A DNA stretch of 64,000 nucleotides from Sphagnum compactum (lineage: Eukaryota; Bryophyta; Sphagnopsida; Sphagnales): NCBI GenBank assembly GCA_965153455.1, contig OZ234496.1, positions 2,976,001-3,040,000 of the forward strand, written 5' to 3'. The notes below the pieces were generated by a model. The model did not search any database. It worked only from the letters and a program-made list of their open reading frames with translations, and was not told where the DNA came from. Of the stretch, positions 1 to 11,115 are shown in pieces. Position 1 is the stretch's first letter, and each line of letters begins with the position of its first letter. Both the position numbers and the translations under genes were made by a program.

Positions 1-1109
1 TTTTTAATTTCAAAAAATCATCATAATGAATGGTGAAACTGACAATGTTGTACTTTAGAATGTAAAACTAAAGTGAAATCAAATGAAACAAAACAACACA
101 AGAAAAGAAAAATTAAAAATGATTTGACATATGAGTAGACATTCATAGATCACATGGTGTTCACATAAAATTTTGTGGGTTTGGATAAAATGAAACCATG
201 TTTATATTATACAATTTAATTATAGGTGTGATATATGGGGTGAAAACACATGAAAGGACTAAAGAGGCCAACTTGGGCAAGATTTATATATATATTGTAT
301 TATTTTGGGGGCAAGTTTTTTTTTTCACATTTAATATTTTGAAAAACACATATAAAATGAATTTTTTATAACAAGTTTTTTAACACAATTCTTGTTACCT
401 TTCAAAAGAAAGTAAGTTTTCAAAAAAATTATTAGTTTAACACACTTACATTCATTTGAATGAAAAATCTCATTTAGATGTTTTTTGTGAAATCACATGA
501 GTGGAACTTTTCATATTGAGATGAAATAGTTCAATAAATTCATGTTCAATATATGATTAAGTATTTCATCAAGTTTGACAATCCTTTGAATGGTTTTTGG
601 AATATATTTGCACTTTTAAATATATTTTTATGAGTATTTCATTTTCAATATTTTTTAATGATTTAATTTAATCAAAAATGCAATTTCTTTTGACAACTGT
701 ATTATTTAAGTATCAAATTATTATAAAATGAATAGAATTTATAAAAAATTCTTTTAATATCGGCTTGGTGGAAGTTCAAACACACACAATTTTGTAATGA
801 AGTATTTGTAACAACATTTTTGTGTTCACCGTAACATGCTTTTAACCCACAAAAAGAAATCTTGTCCTTAGTCACACTCACACTATGATTATTTTTTGAT
901 TTGATTACATTTTAATTACATTTAATTATCTTAAGTTGGTAACTGACTTTTTGCACTAATTAATGGTCAATATTGTTTATAGTCACAACATTCATTACAT
1001 TGTTCATTTATGAGTACAATTTTAACCTTATTTGATTTTTTAATTAGTTCAAATTGTTGATGTGAAAATTAAGGTAATCTTTAACTTTATTTACATAATG
1101 CATTATAAT

Positions 1110-1620
1110 GCCCAGTTCCTCAGTTTTTTTACATTTATTCAACTATCAACATGATACATAAATTGAACCATTCATTTTTAACAAATGAAACCATTGCTCA
1201 TGGGTTGTATTTTACACATGCCATAATTTATTAACACATGTAACAACTTGAAATTTCATATTTATATTGGAATGAATTAGTGATTTTTTTCACATCATTT
1301 CAATTATCAAGATGTGTAATGAGTTGAACCACTCATTTTTAATATGTTAAAATTATTATTCACAAGTTGCATCTTGCATTTATAATATATTGAAACACAC
1401 ATAATTAATGTTTCACATTTATACTTGAATGTATTAATGATTTTTTCACATCTCTTGAATTATCAACAGTTACACATGAGATAAATCATTTATTTTGAAT
1501 TTGTTAAATCCATAATTATTCAAGAATTACATTTTGCACTTATCACAATTTTTTGAAAGGGATATATATAAAAGTTGGCAAGAAGAACATTTATATTTCA
1601 ATGGATTAATGATGAAATCA
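1110..1620. repeat. Imperfect tandem repeat, about 155-160 bp, three copies
   Basis: The words TTCAACTATCAACATG (about 1138), TTCAATTATCAAGATG (about 1300) and TTGAATTATCAACAG (about 1454) recur at spacings near 160 bp. Each is followed by a similar block: CATTTTTAA, then AAATC/AAATT, then CACAAGTTGCAT-like and CATTTATA-like words. The copies have diverged by point changes and small indels. No coding content is seen. Confidence 0.55.
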
Positions 1621-3629
1621 AAATGGCCATGCATGCAAAGTCTAGGGTGGTTGTAAACCTTTAAATAAATTTTTTTGATATATTAAATTCTTATAGATTT
1701 ATGTAAATTATAATTTTAATAAGTTTACCCTAATTGTTTTTAAGCATCATGGACAAGTTTTTATTGCAAATGTTCTTGATGCCACACCAAAAAACCCCAA
1801 AATAATTCCTAAATTATTTTCCCATTTGTTTCGGTGTATGATGAAAACAAAGTCCATATTAAATATTTTGGGTTAAATTTTAGACTTTTCTAGTCATTCT
1901 ATATGTAGTCAATATTTTTTTATTTCATACTTTTATATTTTCACCATGATTTAATGTTTTAGATTGATTCTTTTTCAACAAAATTGTGTAGGTAAAGATA
2001 ATTTTTAAGCCATGTTCAAGAACATTTTAGTACATTTTTTAATCATCAAAATTATTGTTATTTGTTACCATGTGATTTGTAGATTATATTAATCATAACA
2101 ATCAATCAAAGTTGAAGTTGAGTGTGATTTGAAGGTCAACATTCCTTTTGTGTACCCTAATTGTGAATGCACCCCATTGTATTTTATATTAATGCATGAA
2201 TATATCAACGAATCTTTGGGTGATACTCAATGTATGATGCTTCTGGCATATGCCCAATTGGGGACATTGATGATCATACATGAAAAACAAGACTCAACAT
2301 CTTAATGTTTGTTAAGGGCATAAAACTTCATTAGCTTCAAATAGACAAGATCTCTTCTAAAAGAATCCTTTTAAAAAGATTTTCTGAACCCATCATCCAA
2401 ATGAATTTTGACAATCATATAATATATATCTCCTAGCATAAAATCAATTGCAAAGTCAACACCATCCAAAGGGGAAAAACCACAATAATGTGTAATTGAA
2501 ATCAATTCTAAAAAATTATGTAGGCTTTGATTAAGAACTTGGGTATTGTCCACTAATTAACAAAGACATCTTCAAAAACAATTTCTAGTCTTTATATATG
2601 AAAGAAAGTATTACAAACTCTCCCATCTTCAAAATAACGCAATACACTAATATATAGTTCAATATGATAATCAACATAAAAATTACATCAACATGTTAAA
2701 AATTGGGTAAAATTATGTCATTCAAAAAAATTTGAATTTCGTTTTTTGTGTTTTTATTGCTTACTTACCACGTATTGGTTACATAGCATAAAATTTTATT
2801 GGTGTAATTTTTTATTCATTAAGACTATTCATTCCAATTTTTTTTGATATGTATATCAATGTATTGGAAATAATATTATATAAAAACAAGTTCATTTAAA
2901 TTAGTTCTTTTTTTTTTACAATTTTAAAATACTCAAAATTTAGTAGTGGTTATGATTGTTAATGGTATATGTTCATGTGATTGTGTGCCCTACATTTTGT
3001 GCATAAATTTTCAAATTTCACATTGTAAATATAAATTGAAAATGGGTTTTTTTAAATGCAAGTAGCTTTTGAAGTTCACTTTTCACAATTTAACATTTGT
3101 TTCAAACATATGTCAACTATGATTAAACATGGATAAAATCCATTTTTTTTCAATTCCTTGGTTGAATATATAATGATCTTTATATATTAACTTAATACAT
3201 CTTTATTCATTGATTTTTTAATGAAAAATTACTTTTAAACACAACTTTAACCATTCAATTTCTAAGGCATTTATTATTTTTAATATTCAAAAGTTAGTCA
3301 AATTTTGTAATCAATGTATATTAACTCAATGCAAAGAAAAACGATTTCATAATGAAGCTTACATATATTTTGAATTTTTTTTTTAATAATTATATCAAAA
3401 GAATCTCAATTTTCAATTTACCTTTAATTTGTAAACCTTTTATGTACACTCTATCATGTTTTCACCCCATTGCTATGTCTAAACATGCATGGTAGCTTTT
3501 AATTGAATTTTTTTCTAATGTATCAAAAAAAAATTAACATATCATCAAATCCTTAATGTCTTAAAAAACACATGGCAAATGACAATTGGTCATAGTAAAA
3601 ACAGCCATGTGTGGAAAAATGATCATACA

Positions 3630-4463
3630 TGGAATGTATTCTTCACATGATGTGTGAGTAATGTATTGAGATTTTTTGATACATTAATGATTACCTTACA
3701 ATAACCATAAACACATAAACATGACAACGTTTTGTTCATGTATTTTGAAAAAAAATCTTGCCCTTGCTATGTTTAAACATGCATGACAAATTTTAACTAA
3801 ATAAATTTTTAATGCATCATAAAAACATGTAGCTAACAACAATTGGCTACTATTAGAAACAAGATAAAAATTATGTGTCAACTTTTGATATGTAACTATC
3901 TATTTATACATGTGAAAAAATGTGAGTAATGTATTAACAAATCCTTAAATGATCCAAGAACATGTGGCAAATAACAAGTGGCACCTAGGGGAGGAAATTT
4001 CCATTTTATTCCAAATCGTGCAGAAAAAATAATAAGGTGTAACCTATTGAAAAAAAAAATTAAATGTTAATATGGTGCCTATAATTCATTATGAAAATAT
4101 ATTTTAAATATACCTAATATATTTTTTAATATGCCTATAATATACTCAAAATTATTTCATAGCAAACTAAAAAATATACTTTTACTTTAGGTGTTTCTTA
4201 AAATATTCAAATAATGATTTCCTTAAAAATTGATGACACTTGCAAAATGGCATGAAAGGTGTATTAGGTGTCAAATTTTTATATGCAACCATCTATTTGT
4301 CAGATGTCAAAAAATGATGAGATGAAATATATTGTTCATGCACTATGTGTGAGTAGTGCATTGGTATTTTTGATACATTAATGACTACATTATAATAACC
4401 ATAGACTCAAAAATGTGATAACCTTTTGTCCATGTAATTTCGAAAAAAATTCACCCTTACATA
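3630..4463. repeat. Two diverged direct repeats about 690 bp apart
   Basis: Block 3630-3764 and block 4317-4463 share the same word order: a TTCTTCACATGATGTGTGAG-like start, then TTTTTGATACATTAATGA, then CATAATAACCATA-like, then ACCTTTTGTCCATGT-like, then GAAAAAAATTC. The word TGCTATGT-(T/C)TAAACATGCATG also occurs at about 3472 and 3767. They look like fragments of one ancient dispersed repeat. No terminal motif or target duplication was identified. Confidence 0.5.
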
Positions 4464-4673
4464 CATAATAATATGTAATATGAAATTCATGATGATAACA
4501 TAACATGATGCATAATGACATGATGTATTGATACATTATAATTTTAATATCATGCAAAATAAAACAAAAATTATCACTATTTATTTCAAATTTTTAATAT
4601 TTCATGATTTACAAATAAATCATGTTTGGGGCTGTGAATGCTAATTTTACAAAGGCCAACAAGGTCGGATTGG

Positions 4674-4734
4674 AAACCCTAATTTTACAAAGCCTAACGT
4701 TTAGAGAGTTAGGGTTTGGGCCTGGAAACCCTAA
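4674..4734 (+). promoter_or_regulatory. RPL12 promoter: telo-boxes and site II motif
   Basis: AAACCCTAA occurs at 4674-4682 and 4726-4734, its complement TTAGGGTTT at 4709-4717, and TGGGCC (site II, TGGGCY) at 4717-4722, partly overlapping. The group lies about 165-225 bp upstream of the RPL12 ATG. Telo-box plus site II combinations are established cis elements of plant ribosomal-protein and proliferation-linked promoters (TCP factors on site II). The placement therefore fits coordinate control of RPL12. The transcription start itself is not visible. Confidence 0.7.
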
Positions 4735-4898
4735 TTGACACAGAGATACAAAGAGGGGCGCGACGGCGTTTTGTGGTTTCTCTCAAACTAGCGCTGCTGC
4801 GCGACTTCCTTCCGCCCTCACGCGCGCTCGAGTGTCTCGTCGGGGGATCGGCGGCAGAAGCTTTCATCTGTTGACTGCGCTGCGTTGCAGCAGGAAAA

Positions 4899-6070
4899 AT
4901 GCCTCCCAAGTTGGATCCCTCGCAAGTAGTGGAAGTATATGTCCGAGTCACTGGTATGTCTATCCGCGTCCATTTTCCTCCTTTCTCTCAACTACTTGTG
5001 GTTTGTTCCTGCATCTTCGTTGTCTGATTTCCTGGGCCGACACCGTCTCAGTGCGTAAATCGTAGTCTGAGCCTGTTCTCCATTCCCGCAGGAGCATGTA
5101 AGGATGGAAGTACAAGATTCTAGGAACGAGTGCAGACTAGTTTCTCTTCGATAATTGGTGTTTTCACCGCCATGTTGGTCAAGAGAGTAATCTGAGGAGG
5201 TTACTCTAGAATACATCTGCGTCATTCCTGCAGCAGTGTCTGTGTATTGAGGACCTAGCAATGAGTGAGTGCATTATTTAGGGTTTGGGGCTCAAGTGTA
5301 AGTGCAAGTTGTGTTTATTCGGATATGTGTGCATTGGTTGCTTGTGAACAGGAGGAGAGGTGGGTGCAGCCTCTTCGCTTGCCCCTAAAATTGGTCCGCT
5401 GGGTCTGTCCCCAAAGAAGGTTGGAGAAGACATCGCTAAGGAAACCGCCAGAGACTGGAAAGGTCTCCGCGTCACTGTCAAGTTGACGGTGCAAAACAGA
5501 CAGGTGTGCTCTCCGCTCCAACACTCCTTGCGAAGTATAATGAAGGCATAGTTAGAGTTGTTGCATGTTCACGAATTGAAGTACGAAATTTGTATGATGT
5601 CCAGCATCTATAAGCATCGTCTATTATAATCTTAGTTGCAGTTATATCTCATGTGATGAGTATTGCTCAATCACCATTCCAAAATCACAAGGGCATTTGT
5701 CTTTTCCGCCCAAAAATGTTGTGGTTGTTGTACAGAACTCAGACTCTAATCTTACATCGTTTTGGTGTGTGGGTCATAGGCTAAGGTTGAGGTGGTCCCA
5801 AGTGCTGCAGCACTGGTAATCAAATCTTTGAAGGAACCTGAGAGGGACCGAAAGAAAGTGAAGAATATCAAGCATAATGGCAACATTTCACTTGATGATG
5901 TTGTTGAGATTGCCAAAATCATGGCCCCCAGATCAATGGCAAAGAACCTGTCAGGAACTGTGAAGGAAATTCTTGGCACCTGTGTTTCTGTTGGATGCAC
6001 AGTTGATGGTAAAGACCCAAAAGACCTGCAGAAGGAAATTGATGAAGGTGAGGTTGAGATCCCGGAGTAG
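4899..6070 (+). CDS. RPL12: 60S ribosomal protein L12 (uL11)
   Basis: Three exons with GT-AG introns: 4899-4953, 5352-5503 and 5780-6070, 498 nt in total, 165 aa, the usual length for plant RPL12. The protein starts [20 protein letters not shown]. Exon 2 carries the conserved [14 protein letters not shown]-type block (here [19 protein letters not shown]), where the N-terminal domain binds the GTPase-associated centre. Exon 3 holds [19 protein letters not shown] and the conserved ending [20 protein letters not shown]. uL11 sits with the P-stalk at the base of the factor-binding site of the large cytosolic subunit. Intron 1 splits the G-G codon pair in phase 1 and intron 2 is phase 0. The start is the only ATG in frame with the family N-terminus. 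All key residues appear intact. Confidence 0.97.
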
Positions 6071-7421
6071 AGAGAAACACTCTGTTGTAACTTTTTTTAC
6101 TGAGGTTGAACTCTGCTTTCCAGCTTGTGAGAGCTGGTAAGATTTAACTGCATCCATGACCTGCAAATATGTGTTGATTGATGGTCAGCTCCTTTTCTGA
6201 TAGTGAGGACTGTTATTCATGATTGCCATTCCTTTGTAGGTAACAACATAGGTTATGAAAATATAACCTTAATCCTTTTGCAAAAGTCTTGCAAAAATTG
6301 TTATGTAGAGGGTCTAACTGTGCTTACTTTCCTTAGGGTGGGGTTTCCTCTTCTTCTTGGTTCCAGGTTTTCTGTTCAGATCTGAAATATCTGTATTATA
6401 TGCTCATCCCTCAAATTTTTCAGGTTCAAAAAAATGGTAAGTATTGAGAAATTTTGAGTACTTATGAAGATATGACTCTAAGCCCAAACATTGAGCTCAA
6501 GAATTGGCATTGCACATGCCACAATACCTAAGTTAACTTGCATCTAGTCATCATCTTGTCTATTTGTGAGACATCTTTGTGGAGTTGGCTCAACTTTCAC
6601 ATGTGATGAATCTTCACTGGTCTAGAGCATTCAATTTTGCTGACTAGACATTTGTTCTCAACTAGTATAGATCTTCTGTTTAGCCTTCAGAAAAGAGGTA
6701 TGGTCTATAGTTTTAAGAAGGCTCAAAATCCAAAAGTCTATTTACATCAGCCCTCTTAATTGCTTTTTTCTTCATATTTTGGAATGAATTTCGCATCCAC
6801 ACTGATCTGCAGCTATATTCTACCCTCTTTTCAGTACAGCTCCATAAACTCATGCAATGGTGCTTATGAATTGTCTAACAATGATGGTTGTCATCAGAAT
6901 TGAAGGCAGGTTAGTTTGAGGTCCAAGTTCCAGCAACCACAGTATATTTTGCTTCTTGACTGGCTTCTTATGATTGTATTATTTTGTTCCCCGACTTGCT
7001 CGCACACAGAAAGTGCAACTTGCAAAACAGTAACAATATGGGGTCCTTTTTCACATATGTGCAGTCGTGAAATGACGTTGATTGCAACCATACAAATGAC
7101 TACCCACTCCTTGATCTAGAGTGTGCTCTGATATCTATGGAAATCGGCATGACAGAAGACCAACAATAGTGCAGCCAGACACTGAAAACCCACTGTTCTG
7201 AATGTAAATGATCTCCATAGACATAAATTACAGCTGATACAGAGAACATACAACCTCATTAGATTGCTATACCACATAATGGAAGAGTTGGTGGACATGT
7301 GAACCTGTCTGGATCCTTTTAGTACCCATTAGTACCAAATCTATACATTACAGACACAGACCCGACAAATGTCCTTGATGTTCCAATGCATAGCCTTTCA
7401 ATATGATGGATAGATGCTTAC
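6071..7421. other. Intergenic, no gene seen
   Basis: Follows the RPL12 stop, so the first few hundred bases should be its 3' UTR and terminator. Short frames are scattered and show no recognisable family. There is no RNA gene and no clear repeat. Confidence 0.5.
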
Positions 7422-9320
7422 TTAACATGCATTAACAAATTGGAAACATGCTGAGAGGCTGAACATGCCCTTGATGGCACTGACACCCTTGGCACTTGTC
7501 TCAAATGCATCCTTGACCTCGGATTCAGAGAAGCCCAATCGGTTAGTGATCCTCAGCTTGACATTGATCTGCCCTCTAATAAAATCCAAGGACAAAGGAT
7601 ATGTGTTGCAGTAATGGAACACACTGACAGTTGTAAGACACTGATTTGCATCCATCCACCCTTCCCAGTCCAATGCGAAAAGTCTGATGTTGCTGATTAA
7701 AATAAATCTGAATTCTTTTCTTACCTTCATATCTGTTGACACCAAGACTGTAGCATCTGCTCCCAATTCTGTGGTGACCTTCAGTCATTCCACAGAAATA
7801 TCAGCAATCACCACTTTAGGACTTCCAAAGGCATGTGCAGCTAGCATTGTGACAAAGCCAAGAGGTCCAGCTCCCAAGATTAAAACTTTTGTTGGGGGTC
7901 CAACACCTGTCCGATGGCATGCATGCCCCAACACTCAGAGGCTCACACATAGCCCCTTCTCCAATGTCACATTCTCAGGGAGCTTAAAACACATATCTGC
8001 AGGATGACCACCTGTTCATCCCCACCAATCAGTCCAATCCAAAGTCAACATTACAATACACCTGAAAGAATATGGATGCATTTATGTCATCAGAACAGAG
8101 TTAAGTGAAAAACTAAGCAAAGCAATGTATCACAGATTGAAGAGATCTCTAGAGTTGACCTGCAATACATTGTGCACATAGCATTCCTTGAAGCAGCTAA
8201 TCTATCATGCAGGAGAATGCCTATGGAAAGTAGACTGCCCAATGATGCCTGTGCCATCTTTGCTAATAAATTAAAAGATCACAATTTGAGTTGTGCACCT
8301 GTTGTGCCAGCAACAAATTACCAGGTGGAGTTGCAAAAAATCTCATGTTGGAACACAAGTTGTAAGAACCCTCTTTGCACTCATCACAATGATGACAAGA
8401 AATCCCAGGCTCCAGAGCAATGCAATCCCCAACAACCAAATGTTCCACATCCTTCCCACTTTCTTCCACAATTCCAGCACACTCATGGCCTATAACCATT
8501 GGCTCTTTCACTATGAAATCACCACACTGTAGATGCTGCAATTTCCAGCACCCCAGCCCTCTCAACCATAGGACAACATTGATATGCAATATATACTTGC
8601 AGCACCAGCATAGAAGGGGTTAGGTTATTGTCACTGGATTGCAAAAAATCTGAAGAGAGTTGCAGCAAAAGTGATGCAATTGTCTGTCATGTTAACAATT
8701 GAGCAACCAAGTGTTTTCCCAGTAGTTGTGCTACAAGCAACAATCGGCGGCAAAAAGAAAAGTAGCAGGCAAGAAGAAATCAAACCTTGACATAATGCAC
8801 ATCACTGCCACAAACGCCAACTGCCTTCATGCGCACTCTCACTTCATTGTCACCTGCACACAATCAAGGTTATAATGCACATGAACCAACTTCCCTCACA
8901 AGTAAGAAAGTGTGTCACACAGCAAGAGTCTTCTTCACACCACTGACCAAACCACCTTTGATTATGAACAGGCATGTATCTCTTCTCTGCACAAATCTTC
9001 CCAAAGTGTTGTCGACATTATGAAGTCTTGTGATCGAAAACCATCCGAAATGTTCGTTTATCCAAATTCGAGATCACAAGCAAGAGCATCGCCACAATGC
9101 ATGAGAAGCATAGGAATTGTCACGAGGTGAGGAATCGTGACAATCGATGTGTGGAGAAAGGGAGGACAGAAAGAGGGACAGGGGAGAGAGAGAGAGAACC
9201 AGGAATAGACGGCAGTTTGAAGGGTTTCGTTTTGAGGTCGTCGATGCCGCATAGCCAGACTGCCAGATTCTCACCATTTCTGACCTCCTCGCCATTTGCT
9301 GCAAGAGTTTTCTTCTTCAC
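7422..9320 (-). pseudogene. Sorbitol (L-iditol) dehydrogenase-like pseudogene, zinc-type MDR family
   Basis: Exons read on the minus strand are 9320-9200 (MKKKTLAANGEEVRNGENLA then VWLCGIDDLKTKPFKLPSIP), 8853-8786 (DNEVRVRMKAVGVCGSDVHY), 8535-8299 (VIGHECAGIVEE; four structural-zinc Cys in CHHCDECKEGSYNLC; FFATPP), 8011-7725 (HPADMCFKLPENV; Rossmann LILGAGPLGFVTMLAAHAFG) and about 7640-7422 (NTYPLSLDF, AFETSAKG, C-terminus). Exon order and motifs match plant sorbitol dehydrogenase, a cytosolic NAD-dependent polyol oxidase. Breaks: an indel at the start of exon 4 (VVHPAD region); frameshifts around the conserved EEGAMCEPLSVG region; an in-frame TGA at 7785-7787 where the family has Arg or Asn; loss of about 75 codons between the Rossmann segment and the C-terminal exon (the DVTFDCAG to GGKVCLVG region). 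The N-terminal exons still have good splice sites, so it may be transcribed. Confidence 0.85.
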
Positions 9321-9329
9321 GTCACCCGA

Positions 9330-10252
9330 TACATGTGTGTGTCTCCCTCCACTCCAATCTCCTGGGGATGCTAGATTCTTGTAAAATCTTCCTCAAGATT
9401 CAGTTCTCGCAACAACAAGAAAAAAACGTATCCGATTGCCAAAATATCAATAGAAGATATACCCAGATTGCGTCAAATTCGCGGCTGACTCGGTCTTGTG
9501 ATCATGCAGAAAGCTACATAAGCTGCAGGTTGCTGCTGCTGCTGCTGCTGCAGGAGTCAGAGCACGATTTGAAATTAGCTAGCTCAATGTGTCAGATGGA
9601 AAACAAACACCGCCTTTCAAAACACACAACAGAAGACAGATGTTGTCCTTCACAAAAGCAACACAGATGGAATGGTCATTGGTTTCCTCTCAGGCCTGAC
9701 TCGATTGTACTGTTCTCTGCAGTTCGCCATTGTTTGGTATGTTCGGTTCTCTAAATTAATGTCGATTCTAGTCAGCAACAGTAGTAACTGCAAAAAGTGT
9801 CCTTAGCTGTGGAAACAAATACTGTGCCGCTACACTCGGTCCACCTCCATTTCTAGCGTCGATCGAGAGACATTTGACAAGTGCTGCTTCCTTTCAAAAG
9901 CAACGGATTTGCATCGACCTTTTTATATCAAGGCTTTTGACATAGTAATAATGCAAGGTTTGCATCTTCTTCCCCAAGTCCAAATACAGGAGGGACCCAC
10001 ATCAGATAAATTCCTGTTGTATGCTGCCAACTTGTCGACACCTCTCTCATCTCACATCCTTCAGGTTCCATGCTGCTTGCTGCTTGTCACCATGGGGAAG
10101 ATGGTCACAAGCTTCACAGCAATCAAAAGATGGGACCCATTAGGTTACAAATAGGCACACCCATGCTGAAGAAACCCTGCAACTTTCCTGCACAATAATG
10201 TTTCTCGTAGAATCAATCCCACGAGAAGAGTAGAACTAACTACCTCTCGTCC
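9330..10252. other. Upstream region of the SDH pseudogene, no gene seen
   Basis: Contains a short GCT/CAG microsatellite at 9530-9552. The composition is closer to genic DNA than the AT-rich flanks. Frames here show no recognisable family. It would hold the promoter of the former minus-strand dehydrogenase gene. Confidence 0.4.
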
Positions 10253-11115
10253 TTCATCATTACAACTTCGATCAATCTATCGAGACACAACTGTTTCCTT
10301 CGTCAATTTTCATCACAACTTTGATGAAGGATTTGGATTCAATGCAACCAATATACATAATGCATATGCCATCGAGAAAATGAAAATAAGTCTAATTACA
10401 ATTGTGTGACCAAAAACCCAATACATGTGCTACTCTTTTCTTCATCATTCCTCACAACTTTGATCAAGATGTAGATGATGACACAATTTTCTTTCCTTCA
10501 TCAATCCTCATCACAGCTTTGATGAAGATTTAAATTCAGATGCAACTGGAAACTTAATATATGATGAGATGGTAGACAATGGAAATAAATCTAAATCTAA
10601 TTGCAATGTTTGTCTGAAAAGTTAATACATGCTATATTGTTTTCCTTCATCATTACTCGACACAACTTTTATCAAGATATAGATGACGACACAACTCTTC
10701 ACTTCATCAATCCTCATCACAACGTTTGCTGAAGATTCAGACGATGAACTACCAAAACTTAATACATGTGATCAAGATAATGACTACAATTGCCAGGTGC
10801 GCTAAGTTGATGCATGCTACTCTTTTCCTTCATCATTCCCCAACACAACTTTGGTCAAGATCTAGATGATGGCACAACTCTTTCCTTCATCAATCGTCAT
10901 CACATCTTTGATGAAGATTTAGATGATGCAATTTGAAACTTAATACGTGTGATTGAGACAATGGAAACAAAGCTAATTGCAATTTGCAGCCAAAAAGTAA
11001 ATACATGCTATTCTTTTCTTCATCATTCCTCACAACTTTCATAAGATCAAAATGATGGAAGTACTCTTTTTTCTTCATCATTTCTCAGGGCTTCAATCAA
11101 AATCTAGATGATGAT
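10253..11115. repeat. Diverged tandem repeat, unit about 183-205 bp, about 4.5 copies
   Basis: The word TTCATCATT(CC/AC)TC starts at 10253, 10441, 10646, 10829 and 11019, giving spacings of 188, 205, 183 and 190 bp. Each unit also contains TTCATCAATCCTCATCAC followed by TTTGATGAAGATT, so TTCATCA and TGATGAA form an inverted pair around a spacer of about 16 bp. It then carries an AACTTAATACATG-like block and CTAATTGCAAT. Copies have diverged by roughly 15-25 percent by eye. No open frame spans the units. Confidence 0.75.

Larger units (their letters stand above)
1..4660. other. AT-rich intergenic DNA without a recognisable gene
   Basis: No reading frame of useful length and no recognisable coding similarity on either strand. 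The stretch is very AT-rich and almost free of CpG, with many short A and T runs. It contains two repeat families described separately (about 1110-1620, and the pair at 3630-3764 and 4317-4463). The composition suggests old, methylation-decayed transposon-derived DNA, but no intact element end was found. Confidence 0.6.

Noticed and set aside
5265-5551. Overlapping short frames on both strands near RPL12
   Set aside because: Shadows of RPL12 exon 2 and its introns; only the frame that joins exons 1 and 3 is real.
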